Part shown: piece by piece, positions 38,019 to 47,018 of the stretch
Layout of the letters: each line of letters opens with the position of its first letter
Numbering within the stretch: the stretch's first letter is position 1
Origin: Arcobacter aquimarinus
GTDB lineage: Bacteria; Campylobacterota; Campylobacteria; Campylobacterales; Arcobacteraceae
DNA length: 64,000 nt
Assembly: GCF_013177635.1 (NCBI RefSeq)
Contig: NZ_CP030944.1
Location: 1,798,001-1,862,000 of the forward strand
Direction: 5' to 3'
The notes under the pieces: model-generated
The model's input: only the letters and a program-made list of their open reading frames with translations
Told to the model about the DNA's origin: nothing
The model's database searches: none
Program-made: the position numbers and the translations under genes

Positions 38019-38672
38019 TTATTCAAATATTGATCTATAAAATGGTACTTTAACAGGTTCTATTTCTGCTGGATTTACCCAAGAATTCTGAACTTTTTGT
38101 TCATAAAAAGTTGCTGCAGCTTGTTTATCTTTTCTGATATAAAGTTCAGCAATTTCTTTATCCATAGAAGCCTTAGCCATATATAATCTTGAATTTATTG
38201 TATCAACTAAAGGCATATAAGGTGAATTTTTATATTTAGTTTTAAAATCTCGAATTTGTGCGATTGTATCTTCCATCAATTGCTGATCTCTAAACTGATA
38301 TCTAAATCCTAAAAAGTTTGCTTTAATTTTTAAATATCTAGCATAATCAATATCTTTACTTAATCCAAATCTTTTAATGTATTCATCTAAATAAAAATTT
38401 GCTAAAGCATACTGTTCTTCGTCAATGTGAGCATTTACAAGTATTAACATAGCACTTGGAATAAATGGTGAATTTCTATGTTCACTTTCCAAAGATGTAT
38501 AAGTATCATCTGCTTGGTCTAAATCTCCTGAAGATATTTGCTTCATCATTTTGTTATACCAATAAAGAGCTGGCTTATTATATTCTTGCTCCTCTTTTGA
38601 AGAACAAGCTGTGAATACAAAGGTTGCACAAGCTATTAATAATAGATTTTTCAATTTCAAACTTTTTATCAT
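38019..38672 (-). CDS. bamD: BamD, outer membrane assembly lipoprotein
   Basis: A 217-residue lipoprotein of the BAM complex, which inserts beta-barrel proteins into the outer membrane. The signal peptide ends in a lipobox FTAC followed by SSKEEQEYN, and the rest is TPR-like helical repeats. The frame is open to 38690, but AAAGGATATTAAA lies directly before the ATG at 38672, which I use. It precedes lon. The divergent proC promoter lies between them and proC. Confidence 0.88.
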   Translation of the reverse strand: MIKSLKLKNLLLIACATFVFTACSSKEEQEYNKPALYWYNKMMKQISSGDLDQADDTYTSLESEHRNSPFIPSAMLILVNAHIDEEQYALANFYLDEYIKRFGLSKDIDYARYLKIKANFLGFRYQFRDQQLMEDTIAQIRDFKTKYKNSPYMPLVDTINSRLYMAKASMDKEIAELYIRKDKQAAATFYEQKVQNSWVNPAEIEPVKVPFYRSIFE

Positions 38673-38768
38673 TTTAATATCCTTTCTCATGAAAGTGTTA
38701 TTCTATCCAATCCTACCTTAGGAATTATCTGCTATAATTTTTGAAAAAGAATTTAGAAGGTAATAATT

Positions 38769-39533
38769 ATGAAACTAACATTAATAGGCAATGGAATTAT
38801 GGCTCAATCTCTTGCAAGAGGACTTGTTAAAAATCATGAAGTAGAGATTATTGGTAGAGATTTAGATAAATTGAAAAATATTCAAGAAAAAATGCCTCAA
38901 ATAAAAATAAAGGTATTGGATGATCAAGAAGATATTACTGGTAAAAATGTTATTTTTTGTGTAAAACCTTATGCACTACAAAGTGTTTCAGCAAGACTTA
39001 CAGGAAATGCAAATGTTTTATTATCAATATTAGCAGGAACTAAACTTGAAACTTTAAGAAAACAAATAAAATCAAAATATTACATAAGAACTATGCCAAA
39101 TATTGCAGCTTCAGTTCAAAACTCAATGACAACAATCACAGGAGATAATGAAGCAAAAACTCTAGCTATGGAAATTTTTAATAGTATAGGTCAAGCTATT
39201 TGGGTTAATACTGAAAATCAACTAGATATAGCAACAGCAGTTGCTGGTAGCGGTCCTGCTTTTTTAGCTTTAGTTGCTGAAGCTTTAGCAGATGGTGCTG
39301 TAAAAGCTGGACTTGAAAGACATTTAAGTACTCAATTAGTTCAAGGTTTATTTTCAGGAACAGCATCACTTTTAAAACATTCACATCCTGCAATTATCAA
39401 AGATTCTGTTATGAGTCCTGGTGGAACCACAGCTGCTGGATATGGAAAACTTGAAGAACATGGTGTTAGAAATGCTATGATTAAAGCAGTTGAAGAAGCT
39501 TACAATAAAGCATTAGAACTTGGAAAAAAATAG
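38769..39533 (+). CDS. proC: Pyrroline-5-carboxylate reductase
   Basis: A 254-residue ProC making proline from pyrroline-5-carboxylate with NAD(P)H. It has the Rossmann motif GNGIMAQSLA at the start, the conserved FCVKPYAL, the core AVAGSGPAFLALVAEALADG and the C-terminal signature MSPGGTTAAGYGKLEEHGVR. A -10-like TATAAT lies near 38733. It overlaps the next gene by 14 bases. Confidence 0.95.
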   Translation: MKLTLIGNGIMAQSLARGLVKNHEVEIIGRDLDKLKNIQEKMPQIKIKVLDDQEDITGKNVIFCVKPYALQSVSARLTGNANVLLSILAGTKLETLRKQIKSKYYIRTMPNIAASVQNSMTTITGDNEAKTLAMEIFNSIGQAIWVNTENQLDIATAVAGSGPAFLALVAEALADGAVKAGLERHLSTQLVQGLFSGTASLLKHSHPAIIKDSVMSPGGTTAAGYGKLEEHGVRNAMIKAVEEAYNKALELGKK

Positions 39534-39807
39534 TTTTACGCTACTTGAAACTCTAATTAGCATAACTTTTTTAGTAGTTGTAATAACTGGATTTAAATAT
39601 TCTACTTATTATGATGAAAAAGAAAATGTAAATTTTATGCTTTTAAATGATTTAGAAAATAGTTTTGATAATAAAAATTATGAAAACTTTTCTAAAACTT
39701 CACAAAATGTTCAAATTATAAAAAACAGAGTTGAAAGTGAAAATTTAACTCTGTTTAAATATCAGTTTGAAAATGAAAATATAAAGCTTTTCAAATATGA
39801 AAAATAG
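39520..39807 (+). CDS. Type II/IV pseudopilin-like protein
   Basis: A 95-residue protein. It starts with a prepilin-like segment (NSFTLLETLISITFLVVVIT) with Phe-Thr-Leu-Leu-Glu as at the cleavage point, then a small soluble part. It starts with TTG at 39520, inside the end of proC, so its translation is coupled to proC. First of three such genes, with overlaps to the next. It is likely a minor pseudopilin for the secretion/transformation machine at 47019-51102. Confidence 0.75.
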   Translation: MEKNSFTLLETLISITFLVVVITGFKYSTYYDEKENVNFMLLNDLENSFDNKNYENFSKTSQNVQIIKNRVESENLTLFKYQFENENIKLFKYEK

Positions 39808-40138
39808 TTTTTCACTTTTAGAAATAATTTTAACTCTAATAATTTCATCAATTGTAATAATTTATTCAACTCTTTATACAAAAGAATTAATTCTAGAAAA
39901 CAAACAAACCCAACAATTAGAAATTGATAAAATCGATTTCTTAGCAACAAAAATATTTATTGAAAAAAATAAAAATAGTATAGAAAAACTAAGCTATTCA
40001 AACAATAATCTATATTTTGAGAACTCTTTACTTTTAAAAGATGTAAGAGAATTTAATTTAAATAAAACCTCTACAAATATCACTATTTATATAAATCTAA
40101 AAAATAAAATTATTCAAACTTGGAAGATTCCATTATGA
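39797..40138 (+). CDS. Type II/IV pseudopilin-like protein
   Basis: A 113-residue protein with a prepilin-like N-terminus (NSFSLLEIILTLIISSIVII) and polar remainder with beta-prone C-terminus. The conserved Glu5 of the mature pilin is present in SLLEIIL. It overlaps the preceding gene by 11 bases. Its stop TGA overlaps the ATG of the third gene, so the three are one unit. Confidence 0.75.
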   Translation: MKNSFSLLEIILTLIISSIVIIYSTLYTKELILENKQTQQLEIDKIDFLATKIFIEKNKNSIEKLSYSNNNLYFENSLLLKDVREFNLNKTSTNITIYINLKNKIIQTWKIPL

Positions 40139-40458
40139 AAAAATCATACACACTACTAATAACCATAGTTTTAATCTCTTTTTTTTCATATTTTAGTCTT
40201 TCTATTTTAGAAACAAAAGCTTTAAGAAGTGAAAATTTAACAAATCAGTATTTATATATCCAAGCAAAAAATCATATGAGTTTTTTTAAAGAATTCATAA
40301 AAGATTATGATTTAAAAGGAATAAACCATCTTCAAATAGAAGATGGTTTTTTTGATATTTATGCAAATATCACTTTTGAAGATTCAAAATATCTTGTAAA
40401 TTTATACGTTAAAGCTAAAGATTACGATATTTCAATTTATGAAAAAATAATCAAATAA
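40135..40458 (+). CDS. Pseudopilin-like membrane protein
   Basis: A 107-residue protein with an N-terminal helix ([20 protein letters not shown]). It resembles a pseudopilin but lacks the Glu at position 5 of the hydrophobic stretch, as in GspK-like minor pilins. I start at 40135 because GGAAG is eight bases before it and the ATGA overlaps the previous stop, rather than at the TTG at 40120. It converges with the pyrophosphatase gene with eight bases of overlap. Confidence 0.65.
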   Translation: MKKSYTLLITIVLISFFSYFSLSILETKALRSENLTNQYLYIQAKNHMSFFKEFIKDYDLKGINHLQIEDGFFDIYANITFEDSKYLVNLYVKAKDYDISIYEKIIK

Positions 40459-41059
40459 TAACTTCTAAAACTTTTTTAGCTAAATTTAAAGCTTTAGTTC
40501 TATGAGAAAAATCTTTTTTAGCTTCATAACCTAACTCTCCCAAAGTTTTATCAAAACCATTTGGAATAAACATAGGGTCATATCCAAATCCACCCTCACC
40601 TAATTCTTTATTTATAACATTTCCATGCATCCAACCATGAACTGTATAAACTTCATTTTGATAAACAATCGCTATACAAGCTGTGTAAAAAGCTGATGTT
40701 TTTTCAATATTTAATTTATTTAAATTCTCTATTAATTTTTTATTATTCTCTTTATCACTTGCATTAATTCCTGCATATCTAGCGCTATAAATTCCAGGTT
40801 CATTATTTAATACTGGAACACTAATCCCTGAATCATCTGATATTACAATGACATTTTTGTAATTTTCATAATCTTTACTTATTAATAAATCATAAATAGT
40901 TTTAGCTTTTTTTATAGCATTTCCTTTAAAGCTATCTTGGTCTTCATCTATGTCAATAGTCCCTAAAATCTGGCTAAATGCCACCACCTCATCATTTGGC
41001 ATAAGTTTTTCAAACTCTAATATTTTTCCTTTATTTGCTGAAGCTAATACAATTTTCAC
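40451..41059 (-). CDS. rdgB: Non-canonical purine NTP pyrophosphatase (RdgB/HAM1)
   Basis: A 202-residue HAM1-family enzyme that removes dITP and XTP from the nucleotide pool. It has [41 protein letters not shown] split over the active site and [15 protein letters not shown] near the C-terminus. The frame opens with TTG at 41074; I use the GTG at 41059, since AAAGGA is five bases before it and the protein then starts like the family (VKIVLA). Confidence 0.92.
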   Translation of the reverse strand: MKIVLASANKGKILEFEKLMPNDEVVAFSQILGTIDIDEDQDSFKGNAIKKAKTIYDLLISKDYENYKNVIVISDDSGISVPVLNNEPGIYSARYAGINASDKENNKKLIENLNKLNIEKTSAFYTACIAIVYQNEVYTVHGWMHGNVINKELGEGGFGYDPMFIPNGFDKTLGELGYEAKKDFSHRTKALNLAKKVLEVII

Positions 41060-41134
41060 TACTATCCTTTTCAACCTATTATTAACTATATTTAACTATA
41101 ATCCCCACAGATTATAATATGTTTAGGATTATAT

Positions 41135-42445
41135 ATGATTAAATCAGTTTTACCTCTTAGTTTGATTATCGCGCTAAGATTTTTTGGTCTATTTTTAGTT
41201 TTACCAGTAATATCAGTATATGCTATGAATTTAGAAGGAGCAACTCCAACTTTAGTTGGAATTGTAATAGGTGGGTACGCCCTAACACAAATGATTTTTC
41301 AAGTTCCATTTGGAATAATTAGTGATAAACTAGGAAGAAAAGGCACTATTATTATGGGATTAGTGCTTTTTGCTATTGGTTCTTTAATCTGTGCAATTTC
41401 AACAGATATTTATTCTTTATTACTTGGAAGACTTCTTCAAGGTGCTGGTGCTATTGGTGCTGTTGTAACAGCAACAATTAGTGACCTTGTAAAAGAAGAA
41501 CAAAGAGCAAAAGCTATGGCAACAATGGGAATGTTTATAGGAGTTGCTTTTGCAGCATCTATGATTGCAGGACCTACACTAGGTTCTAATTTAGGTGTTG
41601 AAGCTCTATTTTATATAACTATGATTATAGCTTTAGGTTCTATTTTTGTTTTAATAAAATTAGTTCCAAATCCTCCACAAATAACTCATACTTACAACAA
41701 TAAAGTTGAATTAGCTCCTATTCTTGGGAATATAAATTTGATAAAAATGAATCTTACAAACTTTTTACAAAAAGGTTTGATGACTTTTGCATTTATGATT
41801 ATTCCAATGATTTTAATAAAAACTTATGGTTGGGAAATGTCTGATTTATGGAAAGTTTATCTTCCTGCTATGATTTTTGGATTTTTATCTATGGCACCTG
41901 CTGCTATTATTGCAGAAAAAAAAGGAAAATTTAGAGAAATTTTAATCATCGGTATTGTTTTTTTTGCTATCTCATATCTAATAATTGGATTTAGTACAAC
42001 AGCAACTATATTTGTAATTGGAGTTGTAATATTTTTTATTGGATTTAATATGCATGAACCAATTATGCAATCTCTTGCCTCAAAATTTGCAAAAGTTCAC
42101 CAAAGAGGTTTAGTTTTAGGAATTTTTAATTCAGCTGGTTATTTAGGAACTTTTCTTGGCGGATTACTTGGTGGTATGTTTTATGAAGATGTTTCTTTAT
42201 CAACATTAGTAATTATAATTGCTGTAATTTGTCTAATTTGGGGTGTTTTAATTATAACTATGGCAAATCCATCTAAAAAGAAATTTTTATATCTATCTTT
42301 AAATGAATTCCATTTAGAAAATAGTGGGAAATTAAATAATGATGCAATTGATGAGTGGTATATTAATAACACAGAAAATATTATTGCAATAAAATATGAT
42401 AATGAAAAAATAGATGAAGAGGCGATTAAAAATCTTTTAAGATAA
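41135..42445 (+). CDS. MFS transporter
   Basis: A 436-residue major facilitator superfamily protein with about 12 helices. The loop 2-3 motif is GIISDKLGRKGTI and motif C-like GAVVTATISDLVKEEQRAKA follows. The C-terminal 55 residues are a polar cytoplasmic extension. No neighbour indicates the substrate. A TATAAT lies about 30 bases before the ATG. Confidence 0.88.
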   Translation: MIKSVLPLSLIIALRFFGLFLVLPVISVYAMNLEGATPTLVGIVIGGYALTQMIFQVPFGIISDKLGRKGTIIMGLVLFAIGSLICAISTDIYSLLLGRLLQGAGAIGAVVTATISDLVKEEQRAKAMATMGMFIGVAFAASMIAGPTLGSNLGVEALFYITMIIALGSIFVLIKLVPNPPQITHTYNNKVELAPILGNINLIKMNLTNFLQKGLMTFAFMIIPMILIKTYGWEMSDLWKVYLPAMIFGFLSMAPAAIIAEKKGKFREILIIGIVFFAISYLIIGFSTTATIFVIGVVIFFIGFNMHEPIMQSLASKFAKVHQRGLVLGIFNSAGYLGTFLGGLLGGMFYEDVSLSTLVIIIAVICLIWGVLIITMANPSKKKFLYLSLNEFHLENSGKLNNDAIDEWYINNTENIIAIKYDNEKIDEEAIKNLLR

Positions 42446-42500
42446 TCTCTTTTATTTTAATCTAAGATTAGATAACATAATAATAAAAAAAGGAGATAAG

Positions 42501-43142
42501 ATGAAAAAAATGTTTTTTATATCATTTTTTCTTATCCCTTTATTCTCTTTATTTTTAACTGCATCAAAGAATTTCTATATTTCTCCTACACAAATTGCTC
42601 AAATAGAGAAAAAATATGGAAAACAAGCAAAACAAAGAGTTGAACAATGGGACTCTTTAATTCAATCTTCAAAAAATGAATCCACATTGAATAAACTAAA
42701 AAATGTAAATGATTTTTTTAATAAAATTCCATATAAAACAGATTTAGCTCATTGGAAGAAAAAAGATTATTGGGCTACGCCTATAGAATTTATGGGAACA
42801 GGTGCTGGAGATTGTGAAGATTATGCTATTGCAAAATATTTTTCATTAATAAATTTAGGAATCCCAGAAGATAAACTGAGAATTACCTACGTTACATATA
42901 GAAAATTAAATAGTAAATATGAAGAGGCTCATATGGTTTTAACTTATTATCATAAAGTTGGTGCTGAACCTATTGTTTTGGATAATATAAACAAAAGTTT
43001 ACAACCTGCTTCAAAAAGACCTGATTTAAAGCCTGTTTATAGTTTTAATGCTTCAGGCTTATGGCAAGCAAAAACAAAAGGTGAATCAAGAGTAGGAAAC
43101 AATAACCTTAAATCTTGGAAAGATTTAATGAGTAGATTTTAA
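42501..43142 (+). CDS. LapG-like periplasmic cysteine protease (BTLCP)
   Basis: A 213-residue transglutaminase-like cysteine peptidase with a Sec signal peptide of about 20 residues. The triad is C105 (GDCEDYAI), H144 (EAHMVL) and D161 (VLDN). In Pseudomonas LapG cleaves the N-terminus of the LapA adhesin, releasing biofilm cells, when c-di-GMP is low. The next gene, 13 bases on, encodes a LapD-like receptor, which keeps LapG away. No LapA-type adhesin is in this window. Confidence 0.9.
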   Translation: MKKMFFISFFLIPLFSLFLTASKNFYISPTQIAQIEKKYGKQAKQRVEQWDSLIQSSKNESTLNKLKNVNDFFNKIPYKTDLAHWKKKDYWATPIEFMGTGAGDCEDYAIAKYFSLINLGIPEDKLRITYVTYRKLNSKYEEAHMVLTYYHKVGAEPIVLDNINKSLQPASKRPDLKPVYSFNASGLWQAKTKGESRVGNNNLKSWKDLMSRF

Positions 43143-43155
43143 AAAAGGAACTAAA

Positions 43156-45393
43156 ATGTCTTTGTCTAAACAACTATATATAATCATAGCAATAATATTT
43201 TTTATGATTTTTACAGGTAATTTTTTAATTAGTGTTAAAAATACTAAAGAGTATTTGGAAGTTGAATCAATAACAAAAGCTCAAGATACAGCAACTTCAT
43301 TGGGGATGAGTCTAAAAAATCTTTTAAAAGATAAAACAAATCCTGAAATAGAATCAGTTATAAATGCCATTTCAAATAGTGGATTTTATAAAGAAATAAG
43401 ATTAGAAGATGTTTTATTTACTATAAAAGAGAGTGAAATAATCAAAGCTTCAAAAGATTTAGATGACTCTATTTGGAAAATCACAAATCTAAGAGTTGAT
43501 GAAAAAATAGGAAGAATAGAGATAAATACTTTAAGTGATGATTTCGAAAAAGAGTTACTTGCATTAATGAATCCAACAGTAGATTCTAATTTAGAAAAAG
43601 AAGAAGTTCAAATACAGAAACTTCCTAGTGAAAATATCTATCATTTTATTCCAAATATAGATTCTCATGGTGATACAAAAGTTACTTTTAATTTTAGTGC
43701 AGTTAATAAAGATAAAACTATTGAAACATCTGCAACGCTTACTTTAAATAAAATTTTAGTTCAAGTATCAAGAGATATAAAATTTGATTCTGTTCCACAA
43801 TGGTTTATTGATTTAATTCCAATTAATTTAGAAGAACAATCAAGTGAAATAAATGATGGATGGAAGACAAGTGCTATTATATTTGTAAGTGCAAATCCTG
43901 GAGAAGCTTATGACAAACTTTATACTCAAGTAAAAAGTGCAATTATTTATGCAATTATTGCTTTTATTATTTCAATGATTATTTTATTTGTATTCGTTCA
44001 ATATATTTTAAAACCACTTAAAAAACTTGAAAAACTTGCAAATGATATAGCAATTGGAAAATTTGGGAAAATAGAAAAACTTCCTTGGACAACTGAAATA
44101 AAAGCTGTTGCAATAGCCTTTAACGATATGTCAAGTAAAATTGAAGCAATTATAAATAGATTAAATAATACTTTAGAAAATCTAACAAAAAAACTCTCTT
44201 TAGATGAAGTTACAGGATTAAATCTAAAACAAACTTTTGAAACTGATATGAAACAGATGTTTATTCATAAATCAACTGGGTATATCTTTGTTATCAAAAT
44301 TTTTGATTTAGCATCTTTTGCAAAATCTCATACAAATAATGAAGTAAATCAATTTATTAAAAAATTTGCAAATATCTTAGAAACTACAAAATTAAATGAT
44401 AACTCTAAAATAACTGCTTATAGATTTTTTGGTTCTGAGTTTGCTTTAATTGCACAAAATTTTACTTATGAAAATGCCGTTGAATTTACAAGATTATTAC
44501 AAAAAAACTTTGAAAATTTATCACTTGAATTTAATAAAAAAGATTTACTTCATATTGGAGCAACTCCATTTAATCCAATAGGAACAACTCCTGAAATTTT
44601 ACAAAGTGCAAATCAAGCTTATGAGAAAGCAACTTTAATAGGACAAAATGAGTTTTTTATAACTGATACAAATGAGCTTGTAAAAGATATGCAAAGTTGG
44701 AGAGAATTTATTTTTGATATTATTGATAATGCTAAATTTGATGTGAAATATATAGGTGAATGCAAAAAATTAGATGAATCAAATCAAAAAATTGTTATGG
44801 AAGAAGCATTTACAAGTATTAAAGATAAAGATGATAGAAATATTGCTATTGGAACATTTGTTTCTATTGCTGAAAAATATGAAAAAATTGTTGATTTTGA
44901 TAAAAAAGTTATTGAAAAAGTAATAAATCATATTTTAATAAATAATATAAAACATGATATTTCTATAAATTTATCTTTGGAGTCTATAAATAATACCGCA
45001 TTTATTGCATGGTTGGAGAAAAAACTGCTTGAACATAAAAGTATTGCTTCTCAACTTGTGTTTAGTGCTACTGCTTATGCTGTTGCAAAAGATGTTGATA
45101 AATTTAAATTCTTTGTTGATGAAATGCATAAGTATGGAGCTAAAGTTATCATAAAAAGATTTGAAACTAAATTTATACCACTTAATAATATAAAAGACTT
45201 CAATTTAGATTATATAAGACTTGCAAGAGACTATACTAGTGAAATAAACAATGACCCTTCAAAACAAAGTTTTGTTGAATCTATTTGTGAATTAGCAACT
45301 CTTTTAAATATTAAAGTATTTGCAGAAAATGTTCAAAAAGATGAAGATTTTGAATTTATAAAAAAACACAACTTATACGCAGCAAGTAGATAA
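43156..45393 (+). CDS. LapD-like transmembrane c-di-GMP receptor (degenerate GGDEF-EAL)
   Basis: A 745-residue protein. TM1 is at about 7-27, a LapD_MoxY-type periplasmic domain follows, TM2 at about 261-283, then HAMP, GGDEF and EAL domains. The GGDEF loop reads FGSEF near 426 and the EAL part lacks catalytic acids, so both are inactive in synthesis and hydrolysis. EAL should bind c-di-GMP and signal outward to sequester LapG, encoded just before. The C-terminus stops at YAASR, somewhat short for an EAL domain. Confidence 0.88.
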   Translation: MSLSKQLYIIIAIIFFMIFTGNFLISVKNTKEYLEVESITKAQDTATSLGMSLKNLLKDKTNPEIESVINAISNSGFYKEIRLEDVLFTIKESEIIKASKDLDDSIWKITNLRVDEKIGRIEINTLSDDFEKELLALMNPTVDSNLEKEEVQIQKLPSENIYHFIPNIDSHGDTKVTFNFSAVNKDKTIETSATLTLNKILVQVSRDIKFDSVPQWFIDLIPINLEEQSSEINDGWKTSAIIFVSANPGEAYDKLYTQVKSAIIYAIIAFIISMIILFVFVQYILKPLKKLEKLANDIAIGKFGKIEKLPWTTEIKAVAIAFNDMSSKIEAIINRLNNTLENLTKKLSLDEVTGLNLKQTFETDMKQMFIHKSTGYIFVIKIFDLASFAKSHTNNEVNQFIKKFANILETTKLNDNSKITAYRFFGSEFALIAQNFTYENAVEFTRLLQKNFENLSLEFNKKDLLHIGATPFNPIGTTPEILQSANQAYEKATLIGQNEFFITDTNELVKDMQSWREFIFDIIDNAKFDVKYIGECKKLDESNQKIVMEEAFTSIKDKDDRNIAIGTFVSIAEKYEKIVDFDKKVIEKVINHILINNIKHDISINLSLESINNTAFIAWLEKKLLEHKSIASQLVFSATAYAVAKDVDKFKFFVDEMHKYGAKVIIKRFETKFIPLNNIKDFNLDYIRLARDYTSEINNDPSKQSFVESICELATLLNIKVFAENVQKDEDFEFIKKHNLYAASR

Positions 45394-45420
45394 GAGTTCA
45401 GAAGATTTCTTCTGAACTCT
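45393..45420. terminator. Strong inverted repeat between convergent lapD and folE
   Basis: AGAGTTCAGAAGA (45393-45405) and its exact complement TCTTCTGAACTCT (45408-45420) form a 13-bp stem with a 2-base gap, so a 12-bp stem with a 4-base loop. There is no good T-run on either side. Placed between two converging stops, it is most likely a transcription end or processing hairpin. Confidence 0.65.
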
Positions 45421-45434
45421 ATATCCTATCCCTT

Positions 45435-46007
45435 TTATTTATGTAATGATTGAGCAATTATTGATAAAAACTCATCTTTAGTTCCCTTATTTGACTTAAA
45501 TAGTCCTCTAAGTGCTGAAGTTACAGTAGTTGAACAAATTTTTTCAACTCCTCTCATTTCCATACACATATGTCTTGCGTCAATCATAACTGCGACACCT
45601 TTTGGTTTTAAATGTTCATTTAAAGCATCACAAATTTGCTCAGTTAATTGTTCTTGGATTTGCAATCTTCTTGCAAAAACATCAACCACTCTTGGAATTT
45701 TTGAAAGTCCAATAACTTTTCCATTTGGAATATAAGCAACATGAGCTTTTCCAATAATTGGTAACATATGATGTTCACAAAAAGAGTAAAATTCTATATC
45801 TTTTACAACTACCATTTCATCATTTGTTGAAGTAAATAAAGCTTTTTGAATAATCTCTTTTGGATCTTGTTTATATCCACTACACATAAATTCATAAGCT
45901 TTTCTTACTCTTTTTGGAGTATCGATTAAACCCTCACGATTTACATCTTCTCCAATATGCTCTAACATTGTTTTTATGGCATTTTCAAATTCTATTTCAC
46001 TATGCAT
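45435..46007 (-). CDS. folE: GTP cyclohydrolase I
   Basis: A 190-residue FolE, the first step of folate synthesis, turning GTP into dihydroneopterin triphosphate. The zinc site is [14 protein letters not shown] with Cys and His and a second Cys in KICSTT, and the catalytic GLSKIPRVV and [11 protein letters not shown] are complete. It forms a decamer in the cytoplasm. It converges with the LapD gene. Confidence 0.95.
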   Translation of the reverse strand: MHSEIEFENAIKTMLEHIGEDVNREGLIDTPKRVRKAYEFMCSGYKQDPKEIIQKALFTSTNDEMVVVKDIEFYSFCEHHMLPIIGKAHVAYIPNGKVIGLSKIPRVVDVFARRLQIQEQLTEQICDALNEHLKPKGVAVMIDARHMCMEMRGVEKICSTTVTSALRGLFKSNKGTKDEFLSIIAQSLHK

Positions 46008-46052
46008 TAAATTTTTTTCCTTTTAAAATTATTATTAATATTTATTAAAATA

Positions 46053-47006
46053 CTAAATCCAACCCTTCTTTTTAAAAATTAAAAGTGGAGTAACTGAAGC
46101 TAAAATCATAAATATAATTGAGAATAAATAACCATATTCCCAATGTAATTCAGGCATAAAATCAAAGTTCATACCATACATACTAGCAATCAATGTTGGT
46201 GGAAGAAATATTACATTTACAATTGTAAATATTTTAATTACTTTATTTTGTTCGATACTTAAAACACCAATAAAAATATTTTGTAAGTAGTCTAATCTTT
46301 CAAAATTAAAATTTGTATGATCTATTAATGATTTAATATCTTTTAACATAATTGGTAATTCTTGTTTATCATCAACAAACTTTTGAGATTTCAATAAAGA
46401 GTTTAGAATTCTTTGTTTATCTGTAAGATTTTCTCTAATTTTCATATTTAAATCTTCAAAAGTAGAGATTTTTTCAAGAATCTCTTCATCATCATTTGAA
46501 TAATCTGTAAATACATGTTTTCTAATTTTTGTAATCTCTTTTGATAAATTTTCAATTGTATCAGCATCAGCATCAATTCTAATATCAATAATTTGACAAA
46601 AAATAGAATAACCTGTTCTAAACTCTCGTGGTGAAATTAAAAGTTTTTTAGTAAAGGTATCAAAACTTTGTAATTTTTTATATCTTACAGAAATCAAAAG
46701 TGTTCCTTGTAAAATAAAAGATACGGTTTCATTTGATGCTTGATTATTTTCATTTACCAAGAAATAACTATTTATTTCTATTCTATTATTTTCTTCCCAA
46801 TATCTAGAACTAAGCTCAATTTCCTCACTCTCTTGTTTTGTAGGAAATTTCATATCAAACATATTTTCGACAGCTTTTATTTCATCAATAGTTGGTAAAA
46901 GCATATCTATCCAAATTACACTGTTTTTATCTTCATTAGTATCAAGAAACTCTATTCCTTCAACTATTGTAAGTTTATTACCTTTTTTTACATAACAATT
47001 AATCAA
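46053..47006 (-). CDS. corA: CorA-type magnesium transporter
   Basis: A 317-residue CorA. The soluble N-terminal domain, long stalk helix and two C-terminal helices are visible. The selectivity motif YGMNFDFMP lies between the last two helices. It carries Mg2+ (or Co2+ and Ni2+) inward as a pentamer. It is placed 12 bases after the GspF-like gene stop at 47019, but in a separate functional context. Confidence 0.92.
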   Translation of the reverse strand: MINCYVKKGNKLTIVEGIEFLDTNEDKNSVIWIDMLLPTIDEIKAVENMFDMKFPTKQESEEIELSSRYWEENNRIEINSYFLVNENNQASNETVSFILQGTLLISVRYKKLQSFDTFTKKLLISPREFRTGYSIFCQIIDIRIDADADTIENLSKEITKIRKHVFTDYSNDDEEILEKISTFEDLNMKIRENLTDKQRILNSLLKSQKFVDDKQELPIMLKDIKSLIDHTNFNFERLDYLQNIFIGVLSIEQNKVIKIFTIVNVIFLPPTLIASMYGMNFDFMPELHWEYGYLFSIIFMILASVTPLLIFKKKGWI

Positions 47007-47018
47007 GGTTACTCCTTT

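Noticed and set aside
39205-39393. Antisense frame inside proC
   Set aside because: Composition typical of a shadow frame, no start signal, and it is inside a conserved enzyme gene.
44980-45393. LapD-like EAL domain looks cut short, suggesting a frameshift
   Set aside because: The stop is followed at once by a strong hairpin and no EAL-like sequence continues in other frames; LapD proteins also have degenerate C-termini.
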